The translations under genes and the position numbers were made by a program. Positions 9,478 through 18,646 of a stretch of DNA of 64,000 nt are shown here, piece after piece. This stretch comes from Leptospira hartskeerlii. Its GTDB lineage: Bacteria; Spirochaetota; Leptospiria; Leptospirales; Leptospiraceae. The notes under the pieces are model-generated. The model saw only the letters and a program-made list of their open reading frames with translations. It made no database searches and was not told the DNA's origin. How positions within the stretch are numbered: position 1 is the first letter of the stretch; each line of letters starts with the position of its first letter. The stretch is taken from NCBI RefSeq assembly GCF_002811475.1, contig NZ_NPDL01000002.1, positions 186,001-250,000 of the forward strand, read 5' to 3'.

Positions 9478-9543
9478 TCGTCACATATCTGATGTTCTAT
9501 CTGAAAAATGTCCATCTAATAAATGTTTAAAATTCGGTAATTT

Positions 9544-11628
9544 ATGAATTGTAAAAGTTTTATTCTCTATATCATTTTCTCCACGTTATTCGCGAGTTCT
9601 TCTTTATTCGCTGTAGATAAGATCCGCGTTAGTAAGGATATTGAACGATTACCTTTGGGTAAGTCTGTATATTATCTCGAAGATCCCGAAAGAAAATTAA
9701 CCTTCGAAGACATCTCTAAGCCCGACGCGGAACCCAAGTTTATCAAGTCCGATAAGGATTCTTTGGATTTTGGTCAGTTAAATTATAATTATTGGTTTCG
9801 ACTAACTTTCGAAAACGATACTCCCGAATCTGTTTCCAAACTTGTAGAGATCAATTATAGTAATATAGATATAGTACAATTTTATAAACCGAATTCTGAC
9901 GGTACATATTCTAAGGAAGAAAGTGGGATGCTTTTTCCCTTCTCTGCCAGAAGTTTCAAAAATAGAAATTTCGTTTATCAGATAGAGTTGCAGCCTGGAC
10001 AACAAAAAACTTACTATTTAATGACTTGGACAAGTGGAGGTTTGAATATTCCGCTTACTCTTTGGGATAAGGAAACATTCTCTCAATACAATGCCGACGT
10101 TCAACATGGTTTAGGTTTATATTATGGAGTGATGATCGTAATGATCCTCTATAATATTTTCATCTTCTTCTCGGTAAGAGATGTGAGTTATTTTTACTAT
10201 GTGTGTTATATTCTTGGATTTCTTGGAATACAGTTGGTTCTAACCGGACATGGATTCCAATATTTATGGCCTGCATTTCCCTTTTTGCAAAGGAATTTTT
10301 ACGTGGTCTTTACAGGGATCTGTATGGCCTCGGTTCTGCTATTCACGAAAAGGTTTTTAAATACTAAGGAGAATGTTCCGAAGTGGCTGGATAAATCTAT
10401 GAAAGCGTTGATCGTCGCTCATGGATTCATCATGCTGACTCCTTTGGTTTTACCTCCTGAGATTACCGTAAAATTAGCATTAGTTTTGACCCTTCCTGTT
10501 CTGATATTCATTCCCGCCGCTACAGTGATCAGCTTCATGAAGAAATTCCGTCCTGCACGTTATTTTCTCTTGGCGTTCACGGTTCTTACAGTTTCAGGAA
10601 CCGTAGTGGTTCTTCGGTTTATTAATGTTTTAGGATCTACCTTCCTGACAGAATACGGATTGTATTTGGGTTCCACTATGGAAGTCATTCTTCTTTCTAT
10701 CGCTTTGGCGGATCGTATTAATATTATGAAGAAGGAGAAAGAAGAAGCTCAGGCAAAAACTTTGGAGATGCAAAAGATCCTAACAGAGTCTTATGCCAGA
10801 TTCGTTCCGAAAGACTTTTTGGCTAACTTAGGAAAGGACTCCATTCTGGATGTGAGATTAGGAGATCAGATCCAGAAAGAGATGGCAGTTCTATTCAGCG
10901 ATATTCGTTCCTTTACTACGTTGTCCGAACAGATGACGCCAGCCGAAAATTTTAATTTTATCAATTCTTATTTAAGCAGGATGAGTCCCATTATTCAAAG
11001 GCATAACGGGTTTATCGATAAGTTTATAGGCGATGCAATTATGGCACTGTTTCAGAGAAACGTAATAGACGCAGTATCTGCCGGCGTCGAGATGCAAAGA
11101 TATCTGAAAGAATATAACGAACATAGGAATCGCCAAGGTTACATTCCTATTCAGATCGGAGTCGGCATACATTCCGGTTCTTTAATGTTAGGAACGATAG
11201 GCGCGGAAGAAAGGTTAGAAGGTACAGTAATTTCAGACACAGTCAACCTGGCTTCTAGAATAGAAAGTCTCACCAAGGTATATGGATCAAGGATTGCGGT
11301 CAGCGAAAGTACAATCGAAGAAGTTAAAAAGGACGGAAAATTCCATTTCCGCTTTTTGGACAGAGTGAAAGTAAAAGGAAAACAAAGACCTGTTTCTGTT
11401 TATGAAGTGTTTGACGGAGATGAACCCCAATACCAGGATCTGAAATTAAAAACTAAAGAATCCTACGAAAAAGGTGTAAAGGCATTTTATTCTAACTCAT
11501 TCGAGGATGCAAAACAACAGTTTGAGAATGTAATATCGATCTTTCCGGATGATAAGGCTACTCAACTTTACTTAAAACGTTTGTACCCTGTAACTCACGA
11601 ACGCAAATTAGAAGAAGTAGAGGAATAA
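9544..11628 (+). CDS. 7TMR-DISM receptor adenylate cyclase
   Basis: A 694-residue membrane receptor. Order: signal peptide (1-23), periplasmic DISM-type beta-sandwich domain (about 30-165, with FGQLNYNYWFRL), a seven-helix 7TMR-DISM region (about 190-395), a short coiled linker, and a class III cyclase domain (about 440-640). Catalytic residues are complete: metal Asp453 in FSDIRSF, K493 and metal Asp497 in DKFIGDA, and DTVNLASR giving D565, N568 and R572, the set expected of an adenylate cyclase. A short C-terminal helical repeat follows (about 635-690). It should sense a periplasmic, perhaps carbohydrate, ligand and make cAMP. A paralogous receptor follows and a cyclic-nucleotide-gated channel lies beyond it. 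A small hairpin (11627-11647) overlaps the stop. Confidence 0.9.
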   Translation: MNCKSFILYIIFSTLFASSSLFAVDKIRVSKDIERLPLGKSVYYLEDPERKLTFEDISKPDAEPKFIKSDKDSLDFGQLNYNYWFRLTFENDTPESVSKLVEINYSNIDIVQFYKPNSDGTYSKEESGMLFPFSARSFKNRNFVYQIELQPGQQKTYYLMTWTSGGLNIPLTLWDKETFSQYNADVQHGLGLYYGVMIVMILYNIFIFFSVRDVSYFYYVCYILGFLGIQLVLTGHGFQYLWPAFPFLQRNFYVVFTGICMASVLLFTKRFLNTKENVPKWLDKSMKALIVAHGFIMLTPLVLPPEITVKLALVLTLPVLIFIPAATVISFMKKFRPARYFLLAFTVLTVSGTVVVLRFINVLGSTFLTEYGLYLGSTMEVILLSIALADRINIMKKEKEEAQAKTLEMQKILTESYARFVPKDFLANLGKDSILDVRLGDQIQKEMAVLFSDIRSFTTLSEQMTPAENFNFINSYLSRMSPIIQRHNGFIDKFIGDAIMALFQRNVIDAVSAGVEMQRYLKEYNEHRNRQGYIPIQIGVGIHSGSLMLGTIGAEERLEGTVISDTVNLASRIESLTKVYGSRIAVSESTIEEVKKDGKFHFRFLDRVKVKGKQRPVSVYEVFDGDEPQYQDLKLKTKESYEKGVKAFYSNSFEDAKQQFENVISIFPDDKATQLYLKRLYPVTHERKLEEVEE

Positions 11629-11745
11629 CCGTCATCCCAGGACGGTTCTGGTACTGACAAATCACCCGTTATTGGGAACTTGAAAGGGCTATTTTATTCT
11701 TTCCTAAAGAAGGGAGGAGTAAAATATTCCTACAAACGTGTTCCA

Positions 11746-13818
11746 ATGTACCTATTCAGGGCCTTCGTTCTAATTTTATGTTTTTCGGCCTCGCCTTTAT
11801 TTTCGGAGGAGGCCATTCCCTTATCTTCTCAAATAGAACGTAAAAGAATTAGTACTGAGGTCTATTTTTTAGAAGATTCTAATAAGGGACTCGGAATAGA
11901 GAAAGTCTCTTCCGGAGAATATTCCGGAAAATTCAAAAAATCGGATATGGATCCTCTGAACTTCGGGCAGACTAACTTCGATTATTGGATTAGGATAACT
12001 CTTAAAAACCCAGAAAAGACACAGATCCGAAAAATTTTAGAACTAGATTATACGAATATTGATCGAGTGGATTTTTTTGCGGAGAATACTTCCGGCAAAC
12101 AAGAGTTAGTCAATTCCAGCGGGATGGCTTTTCCTTATCCTGTTCGAAAAGTAAATCACAGAAACTTCATCTACAGCTTAGATTTCCAACCGGAACAGAC
12201 ACGCACTTTTTATCTGAAGTTGAACACGAGCGGCGGTTTGGTCTTCCCGCTGATACTATGGAATCCCGAGACATTCTATCATCATAATGCAGATATTCAT
12301 TTAGGTCTCGGATTGTATTACGGGATCATGTGTGTGATGATCCTTTATCATTTATTGATATTCTTATCTACTCGGGATATCAGTTATCTATTTTTTGTGA
12401 CTAATATTTTCGGATTTTTCGGGATACAATTGGTACTTACCGGTCATGGATTCCAATATCTTTGGTCGGAACATCCTGATCTTCAGAGGAATTTGTACGT
12501 AGTCTTTACCGGAATATGTATGTCTTCCTTGGTTTTATTCGCCCAAAAGTTTTTGAATACGGAAGAGAATATAAATCGTTATTTGAATTATTCTCTGCAT
12601 TTCACTTGGGGCATTCATGCTCTCCTGACTTTTTCTCCTTTGTTTTTACCTCCTGAGTTTACGGTTAAAGTAAGTCTCGCTTTGAGTATCCTTGCTCCTT
12701 CTTTAGTCTTAATCGCCGCTTCTATTTGCTTTTTCAAAAATTACAGGCCTGCTAGGTACTTTTTATTAGCGTTCAGCTTCTTGTGTATTTCAGGGATGTT
12801 CGTGGTTTTAAAATTCGCGAATCTTGTGGGAGTTTCCAATTGGGCGGATGATGGATTGTATATCGGCTCTTCTATGTCTGCATTAATATTCTCGTTTGCA
12901 TTGGCTGATAAGATCAACATTCTCAAAAAAGAGAAAGAAGACGCGCTACGCAAGATTTTCGAGGCTCAGAAAGAAAATCTGGAAATGCAAAAAACTCTCA
13001 ACGATTCTTTGGAATCCTTGGTGATCGAAAGAACCAAAACAATAGAAGAGCAAAAGCTGGATATAGAAGCTAAGGCGAAGTTGATCGAAAAAGACTTAGC
13101 GATCGCAGGTAAGATCCAATTTTCACTTCTTCCTTCCGTTCTTCCTAAATCGCATAATGTAAGAATCGCATATAGATGTATTCCTATGCTCCATGTAGGT
13201 GGAGACTTTGTAGATCTGATCTCTGATCGGACAGGCAGGGCTTTAGGGATCTTTATCTGCGACGTGACTGGTCATGGAACTGGAGCTGCTATGGTTGCCG
13301 CCATGGTAAAGATGGCTCTTGCGGATTGGTCAGACTATTTAAGCGACCCTGGATATATGCTAGCAAAAATGAGGGCCCAGCTCATGGGAAAATTGAATGG
13401 AAATTTTGTGACTGCGACCATGATTACATTCTATCCGGAATCAGGACGAATACTGATCGCAAACGCAGGACATCCGGAAGCAATATTGATCCGTAAAGCG
13501 AATCGAAAACATGAGACTTATCGCCCCTCCGGGATTGCGATCAATGAGTTCTTATCCACTCCTAATTACCAAACCTTGAAGACCGAATTGGGCAAGGGTG
13601 ATAAACTTATTCTTTATACGGACGGTCTTCCGGAAGCAAGATCTAAAGGAGGCGATTTTTACGGAGATGATAGATTTTTAGATCTACTCAAAAACTTTTC
13701 CGAATTAGAGCCAGAGCTGTTTTGTAATTCAGTGATCGGAAAGATCCAACATTTCACTGAAGAAGAACAAAGTTCTCATGACGACATGGCAATGGTAGTT
13801 CTGGAATATTTAGGTTAA
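11746..13818 (+). CDS. 7TMR-DISM receptor with PP2C/SpoIIE phosphatase output
   Basis: About 690 residues. The N-terminal half is clearly paralogous to the preceding cyclase: signal peptide, DISM periplasmic domain with FGQTNFDYWIRI, and a seven-helix region sharing LVLTGHGFQYLW. The output differs: a coiled coil (LESLVIERTKTIEEQKLDIE) leads to an RsbU/SpoIIE-type Ser/Thr phosphatase with GGDFVD, ICDVTGHGTGAAM, LYTDGLPEA and SHDDMAM, which hold the metal-binding Asp residues. Such enzymes usually dephosphorylate anti-sigma-factor antagonists. I chose the ATG at 11746 because it starts a good signal peptide; an in-frame TTG at 11680 would add 22 residues. A GGAGG at 11713-11717 suits neither start well, so the start is uncertain. 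Confidence 0.88.
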   Translation: MYLFRAFVLILCFSASPLFSEEAIPLSSQIERKRISTEVYFLEDSNKGLGIEKVSSGEYSGKFKKSDMDPLNFGQTNFDYWIRITLKNPEKTQIRKILELDYTNIDRVDFFAENTSGKQELVNSSGMAFPYPVRKVNHRNFIYSLDFQPEQTRTFYLKLNTSGGLVFPLILWNPETFYHHNADIHLGLGLYYGIMCVMILYHLLIFLSTRDISYLFFVTNIFGFFGIQLVLTGHGFQYLWSEHPDLQRNLYVVFTGICMSSLVLFAQKFLNTEENINRYLNYSLHFTWGIHALLTFSPLFLPPEFTVKVSLALSILAPSLVLIAASICFFKNYRPARYFLLAFSFLCISGMFVVLKFANLVGVSNWADDGLYIGSSMSALIFSFALADKINILKKEKEDALRKIFEAQKENLEMQKTLNDSLESLVIERTKTIEEQKLDIEAKAKLIEKDLAIAGKIQFSLLPSVLPKSHNVRIAYRCIPMLHVGGDFVDLISDRTGRALGIFICDVTGHGTGAAMVAAMVKMALADWSDYLSDPGYMLAKMRAQLMGKLNGNFVTATMITFYPESGRILIANAGHPEAILIRKANRKHETYRPSGIAINEFLSTPNYQTLKTELGKGDKLILYTDGLPEARSKGGDFYGDDRFLDLLKNFSELEPELFCNSVIGKIQHFTEEEQSSHDDMAMVVLEYLG

Positions 13819-13900
13819 CCATTCTTTATCTTTTTCATACGAGTGCTGTAGAAATGGCTCTACTCGATCCGATACTTAAGTCAGCTTCTTAGGTAAAATT

Positions 13901-15202
13901 ATGATAAGCTCGAATAATCGCGTTAGAGTATATTGGGATATACTTGTATTCGTATGTATATTTTGGGCTTCTTTGGAGTCTCCTCTTCGGATCGTTATTT
14001 CTTACGACCAAAATCTTCTTCTTACAGGTATTTATTTCTTCATAGATTCAGTCTTTGCATTAGATATCATATGGAATTGTATTACTCCTGAATACAAGGA
14101 TGGTAAATGGGTTATCCTGCGCTCTCAAGTGATCCGTGATTATTTGAGATCATGGTTTATTCTGGATCTGATCGCCGCTTTCCCTTTCGAATACGCTACG
14201 TTCAAAATTTTTGGAGTACAACAGTCCCAGCATCCTTATCTATATCTGTTTTTAGGGATTACACGTATCTTAAAAGTTTTTCGGATCTCGGATATACTTC
14301 ATAGGATCAATTTGGCATTCCAGCCCACGCCTGGGACCTTAAGATTGGTCCTTTTCGGTTTTTGGGTGACTTTAGTCGCTCATTGGTGTGCGGTTGGCTG
14401 GTTATACATGGATGATCTTCAGGATTATCAAACAGGTAAGTCCGAATATATTAGGGCATTGTATTGGACGGTGACCACTATCGCTACTGTAGGTTATGGG
14501 GATATTACTCCTTCTACGGATGTGCAAAGAATATATACTATATTCGTAATGATGCTCGGCGCAGGTGTATACGCGACGGTTATCGGTAATATTGCAAGTA
14601 TATTAGGAAATCTAGATATTACTAAAGCCGCTCAGATGAAAAAAATGGCCCAAGTGGATTCTTTTTTGAAAGCAAGAAATATCCAAGCGGATATGCGCAG
14701 AAGAGTTAGAGATTATTATATGTACATTATAGATAGAGGGTGGGGAGAAGACGAAAGCCAACTTTTAAATGATCTCCCTTTATCCTTAAGGAAAGAAGTG
14801 AAAATACAATTGCATCGGAGTTTATTGGAGAAAGTACCTTTTCTAAAAGGAGCAGATCCTGCTTTAGTTGCAAGTTTGGTATTTTCTTTAACGCCTACGA
14901 TCTTTCTAAAAGGCGATACGGTTTTTAAAAGAGGGGAGAAGGGCGATTGCCTATATATTTTGAGCGAAGGTTCTGTGGATATTTTAGGCTCCGACGATAA
15001 ATCGATTTTGCTGAGCTTACAGGAAGGCCAATTCTTCGGTGAGTTGGCGTTAGTAACGGACGAGCCTAGGTCCGCAACAGTTCTGGCTACGAGCACTTGT
15101 GAAATTTATACTTTAAGCAAATCGGCTTTCGATCATTCATTGGAAAAATTTTCAGAATTCAGATCCGCTATAGAAGAGTCCGTTTCCAATTTGAAAAAAT
15201 AA
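13901..15202 (+). CDS. Cyclic-nucleotide-gated, voltage-sensor-type K+ channel
   Basis: A 433-residue channel. Six membrane helices fill residues 8-240: the fourth carries spaced Arg/Lys (GITRILKVFRISDILHRI), and the pore loop has the K+ filter TVGYGD (G198-D201). A C-linker follows, then a cyclic-nucleotide-binding domain (about 305-425) whose phosphate cassette reads FGELALVTDEPRSATV, with the Glu and Arg that hold the cyclic phosphate. The layout matches eukaryotic CNG/HCN channels and the spirochaete channel SthK. It should open K+ flow when cAMP or cGMP binds. It sits 82 bases after two 7TMR-DISM receptor genes, one of them an adenylate cyclase, so it may be the effector of that signal. 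No auxiliary subunit is visible. Confidence 0.92.
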   Translation: MISSNNRVRVYWDILVFVCIFWASLESPLRIVISYDQNLLLTGIYFFIDSVFALDIIWNCITPEYKDGKWVILRSQVIRDYLRSWFILDLIAAFPFEYATFKIFGVQQSQHPYLYLFLGITRILKVFRISDILHRINLAFQPTPGTLRLVLFGFWVTLVAHWCAVGWLYMDDLQDYQTGKSEYIRALYWTVTTIATVGYGDITPSTDVQRIYTIFVMMLGAGVYATVIGNIASILGNLDITKAAQMKKMAQVDSFLKARNIQADMRRRVRDYYMYIIDRGWGEDESQLLNDLPLSLRKEVKIQLHRSLLEKVPFLKGADPALVASLVFSLTPTIFLKGDTVFKRGEKGDCLYILSEGSVDILGSDDKSILLSLQEGQFFGELALVTDEPRSATVLATSTCEIYTLSKSAFDHSLEKFSEFRSAIEESVSNLKK

Positions 15203-15321
15203 TAATACTACTTGAATCGGCATGTCAATGTAAGTGTAGATCAACTCAAACCATAAATTTCGAAATTACTTGACCGGTTTGTAAATTCTGCTAAAAAGCT
15301 CAGGCTGAAATAGGAGATTTT

Positions 15322-15762
15322 ATGTTACCGGTAATACCGTTAAATTATTTAGCAATTTTGGTAGGAGTTCTCGCAAACGTAGTGATCGGATTTCTTTGGT
15401 TTGGTCCAATCTTCGGTAAGGTTTGGGCAAAAGAGATGGGTTACGAAAATATGGAACCCGATAACAAGGCGATGATAAAATCTATGGTCATCATGATTAT
15501 TGGTTCTTTTTTAACAGCGTATGTTTTAGCTCATAGTTTATTTGTCTGGAAACCTTCTTCCTGGAATCTTCCCGGCGATGGACCAGCTTGGATGTATGGA
15601 GCTTACGCTGCATTTTATACTTGGCTTGGTTTTTATATACCGATGCTTTTAGGCTCTGTGGCTTGGGAATCAAAATCATGGAAATTGTTTTTTATCAATG
15701 CAGGATATAATTTGGTTTCTTTAGCAGCTATTGGTCTTATCCTCGCGGTTTGGCCTGCTTAA
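15322..15762 (+). CDS. DUF1761 family membrane protein
   Basis: A 146-residue protein with four membrane helices and the family pattern of Asn-Tyr-Leu-Ala at the first helix, then GFLWFGPIFGKVW and a charged cytoplasmic loop. Its function is unknown. A second member of the family, related in the same segment (GFLLHGPILGKVW), is encoded at 25224. An ATG preceded by TAGGAG fixes the start. A clear terminator follows the gene at 15788-15820, so it is likely a single-gene unit. Confidence 0.85.
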   Translation: MLPVIPLNYLAILVGVLANVVIGFLWFGPIFGKVWAKEMGYENMEPDNKAMIKSMVIMIIGSFLTAYVLAHSLFVWKPSSWNLPGDGPAWMYGAYAAFYTWLGFYIPMLLGSVAWESKSWKLFFINAGYNLVSLAAIGLILAVWPA

Positions 15763-15787
15763 TAAAACAATTCACATTTCTAATATT

Positions 15788-15820
15788 AAAAAAGGGATTC
15801 CAAATCGGAATCCCTTTTTA
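15788..15820 (+). terminator. Rho-independent terminator after the DUF1761 gene
   Basis: A near-perfect stem joins AAAGGGATTCC to GGAATCCCTTT around a 5-base loop and continues into a T-run. A-rich upstream bases pair with the T-run, so it could also act on the minus strand. Confidence 0.85.
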
Positions 15821-15872
15821 TACCCTAAGCTAAAATCAGATTTTTTTTTCCGAAGGATACTCGAAAGGTCTC

Positions 15873-17942
15873 TTGAAAAGTAAACATAACGTATTAATTT
15901 TTATTCCATCCTTGATCGGAACTTTAGTTCTATTCGGCTGGTTATTGGATATTGAGATCTTAAAACGACCCAGGGCTTCAATGGTCGCCATGAATCCGAT
16001 GTCCGCACTATCTTTCGTATTCGTCGGATTTGCGCTATATCTCAACTTAAATCGGCCTGACTCGAATACTTCTCGCTATATTATTCGTTTGATCGCGTTA
16101 TTCGTCCTTTTAGTGGGTCTTTCTAAATTGTATTCCATCATTAGCGGATTCGATCTTGGAATGGATAAGATCCTTTTTACGGAAAAGATCGCAAAAGATA
16201 TTATAAAAGGTGTTCCAAACAGAATGGCTCCGAACACCGCTTTTGACTTTGTAGTAATTGGATCTGCAGTTTTCTTGAGTTCCTTTCGAAAGGAAGTTCT
16301 AAGTTCGATCTCTAATTATCTGTGCATTTTAGTACTTTTGATAGGACTCTTTTCCGTTATAGGTTATGTATATCAGGTCCAGGAATTTTATGGAATTCTT
16401 TCCTATATTCCTATGGCGATTCACACTGCTATTAGTTTTATTTTCTGCTCTTTCGCTCTTCTCTTGATCAACGGGCAAGCCGGATTTATGAAAGTGTTTA
16501 CGAGCAAAAGTTCAGGAGGGATTTTAGCTCGAGTTTTAATCCCATTTTTGATCATTGTTCCTGTCTTGTTCGGATATGTCCGTATCTATCTGAATAAATT
16601 TAATCCGGTCAGTTTGGAATTGGGAGTAGGGTTCTTGATGACAGGGATCATTCTTACTTTTTTCGTTCTGGTTTGGTTTGTGGCCACTCAATTAGAAAGA
16701 TCTGATATAGCAAGAACTGATGCAGAGAGAAAACTTTCTGAGCTGAACCATGAATTGGAGAAGTTGGTCAGTGCCAGAACTATGGACCTATTCAAAAGTG
16801 AGAATAGATTTCGGACAATTATAGAACAATTCCCTTATCCTGTTCTGACTTACGATCCGGAGGGAATTTGCACAGGGGCTAATTTTGCCTGGGAAGAAAT
16901 GTGGAACGCCAGAAGAGATGTATTAGTTGATTATAATATATTAAAAGATCCGCAGATAAAGGAGGCCGGATTTTTTCCTTTTGTGGAGAAGGCGTTCAAT
17001 GGGGAGCCCGCAATCTCCGAACCTTTTCCTTATGATCCTAAATTAATCGGAAGTTTAGGAAGAGAACGTTGGCTGCAAATGGTACTTTATCCCGTTAAAA
17101 ATACTGCCGGAAGTATCTTAGAAGTGATCGTGGTGCACCAAGATGTTACTGCAAGTAAGGAAGCGGAGAATGAGATACGTTTATTGAACAATGAATTAGA
17201 AGAAAGAGTACGGGTCCGCACAGAACAACTGGTTTTGGCAAATAAAGAACTGGAATCATTCTCTTATTCCATCTCTCACGATTTAAGGGCCCCTATCCGG
17301 GGGATCAGCGGTTTCACTCAGATCTTGATGGAAGATTACGGTGTAAATTTTGATGCTGAGGGGAAAAGGATTATAGGAAAAATTATAGAGAATGCCAAGC
17401 AGATGGGACAGTTGGTGGATGATCTTTTGGAATTTTCAAGGTTGGGCAGAACCGAACTTGCCGAGAGAGAAATTTCAATGAAGGAATTGGCCGCCACAGT
17501 ATATAAAGAATTAATAAACTTAGAACCTGGAAGAGAGATCCATTTTGAAATTCAAGACATTCCTAACGTAAGAGCGGATCAACCTGCAGTGCGTCAACTC
17601 TGGGTGAATTTGATCTCAAATGCTATCAAATATACGAAAAAGGCAGAATCACCTATCATTCAAATCGGTTCTACTGAATCCGAGGAAGGAACCGTTTTTT
17701 ACGTAAAAGACAACGGTGCTGGTTTCAATATGCAATACTATCATAAACTATTTGGGGTCTTCCAGAGATTACATTCTAATTCGGATTTTGAAGGAACTGG
17801 AGTTGGCCTTGCTATAGTCAAAAGGATCGCTTCCCGTCATGGTGGAAAGGTATGGGCAGAATCAAAAGAAGGAGAAGGTGCTATCTTTTATTTCACTCTG
17901 CCCGGACAGAATGATAAATCAAAGTCTCAGTCTCAAAAATAA
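15873..17942 (+). CDS. Membrane sensor histidine kinase with PAS domain
   Basis: A 689-residue kinase. Residues 1-275 hold about eight membrane helices with short loops, a MASE-like sensory region without large external domain. A coiled segment (about 280-310) leads to a PAS domain (about 315-425) and a second coil. The HisKA box is SYSISHDLRAPIRG with the phospho-acceptor His469; the ATPase domain has NLISNAIKYT, DNGAGFNM and GTGVGLAIVKRIA. No receiver domain is present and no response regulator lies beside it. The HisKA/ATPase pair is of the type also found in phytochrome-like kinases. The start is a TTG with CGAAAGG seven bases upstream. The signal sensed is unknown. Confidence 0.9.
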   Translation: MKSKHNVLIFIPSLIGTLVLFGWLLDIEILKRPRASMVAMNPMSALSFVFVGFALYLNLNRPDSNTSRYIIRLIALFVLLVGLSKLYSIISGFDLGMDKILFTEKIAKDIIKGVPNRMAPNTAFDFVVIGSAVFLSSFRKEVLSSISNYLCILVLLIGLFSVIGYVYQVQEFYGILSYIPMAIHTAISFIFCSFALLLINGQAGFMKVFTSKSSGGILARVLIPFLIIVPVLFGYVRIYLNKFNPVSLELGVGFLMTGIILTFFVLVWFVATQLERSDIARTDAERKLSELNHELEKLVSARTMDLFKSENRFRTIIEQFPYPVLTYDPEGICTGANFAWEEMWNARRDVLVDYNILKDPQIKEAGFFPFVEKAFNGEPAISEPFPYDPKLIGSLGRERWLQMVLYPVKNTAGSILEVIVVHQDVTASKEAENEIRLLNNELEERVRVRTEQLVLANKELESFSYSISHDLRAPIRGISGFTQILMEDYGVNFDAEGKRIIGKIIENAKQMGQLVDDLLEFSRLGRTELAEREISMKELAATVYKELINLEPGREIHFEIQDIPNVRADQPAVRQLWVNLISNAIKYTKKAESPIIQIGSTESEEGTVFYVKDNGAGFNMQYYHKLFGVFQRLHSNSDFEGTGVGLAIVKRIASRHGGKVWAESKEGEGAIFYFTLPGQNDKSKSQSQK

Positions 17943-17996
17943 AAAGGTAGAAAGAAGGCGCTTTTGGTTCATCCATTGAAAACACAAATTTTAGAT

Positions 17997-18578
17997 TTAT
18001 AGTTCCTTCTTCTTCCAGGTAACTGCATCTATCTTTTTTTGGGATTTGGAGTCTGAGATGAGGATATCCAACCGTTTGAGTCTAGTTTCCTCCTTTTTGG
18101 GACTGATGACCCACCAAATGGAAGTTCGCTGGTAATAAGGTGCTTGGCCGTTAAAAAACTCCCAGGCTTTTGTGTGTTTCTGAAATTGTTTTTTATAAAC
18201 GAAAGGCAGCTCTATCTTATTCTGTTCGAATGAATATTGTGCGGTCTTCTTTTTATCCGAATGGAAGGCTTGCAAACCAGACTCCTGGACTAAGCCTTCC
18301 TGGATCAACTCTTGGATGCGTTTTATGTTAACTTTACTCCAAATACTTCCGGTCTTTCGAGGAGTAAAACGAGCGGAATAACTCTCTTCATCTATACTCT
18401 TTCTGATCCCATCTATCCAGCCGAAACATAATGCCTGATCTATCGCATCTCCGTAAGAAATTCCCTTTTTATGCGATTTTGTTTTATAAAATCCAAGAAG
18501 AAGTTCTGATTCTTTTTTATAATTTTTGGAAAGCCAGGAGCGGAATTCCTTTCCGGTCTTAAAGAACTTTGGTATCAT
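17997..18578 (-). CDS. YdeI/OmpD-associated (bacteriocin-protection) family protein
   Basis: A 193-residue soluble protein. The N-terminal half matches the YdeI/OmdA family: a FKTGKEFRSWL opening, then DALCFGWIDG-like spacing (QALCFGWIDGIRKS), SARFTPRKTGSIWSKVN and a Lys-rich C-terminus. Members are linked in other bacteria to resistance to peptides and bacteriocins, but the biochemistry is not known. Start at ATG 18578. The divergent MBL-fold lipoprotein gene begins 69 bases away, with a short inverted repeat between them. Confidence 0.85.
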   Translation of the reverse strand: MIPKFFKTGKEFRSWLSKNYKKESELLLGFYKTKSHKKGISYGDAIDQALCFGWIDGIRKSIDEESYSARFTPRKTGSIWSKVNIKRIQELIQEGLVQESGLQAFHSDKKKTAQYSFEQNKIELPFVYKKQFQKHTKAWEFFNGQAPYYQRTSIWWVISPKKEETRLKRLDILISDSKSQKKIDAVTWKKKEL

Positions 18579-18613
18579 TAGAAATTTCTACTTGGCAGAA
18601 GTTTAAAGTGTAT

Positions 18614-18632
18614 ATAACTTTATGAAAGTTAT
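18614..18632. promoter_or_regulatory. Inverted repeat between two divergent genes
   Basis: Two 8-base arms, ATAACTTT and its complement, sit either side of a 3-base centre, between divergent starts at 18578 and 18647. Position and symmetry suit a dimeric regulator, but AT-rich repeats this short occur by chance. Confidence 0.3.
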
Positions 18633-18646
18633 TTTCGGTAGGTAGC

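Noticed and set aside
11627..11647. A 7-bp hairpin between the two receptor genes, as a terminator
   Set aside because: No T-run follows, and it overlaps the stop; probably chance or weak structure.
14716..15096. A 126-codon minus-strand frame opposite the channel gene
   Set aside because: No motif or ribosome site; shadow of the cyclic-nucleotide-binding domain.
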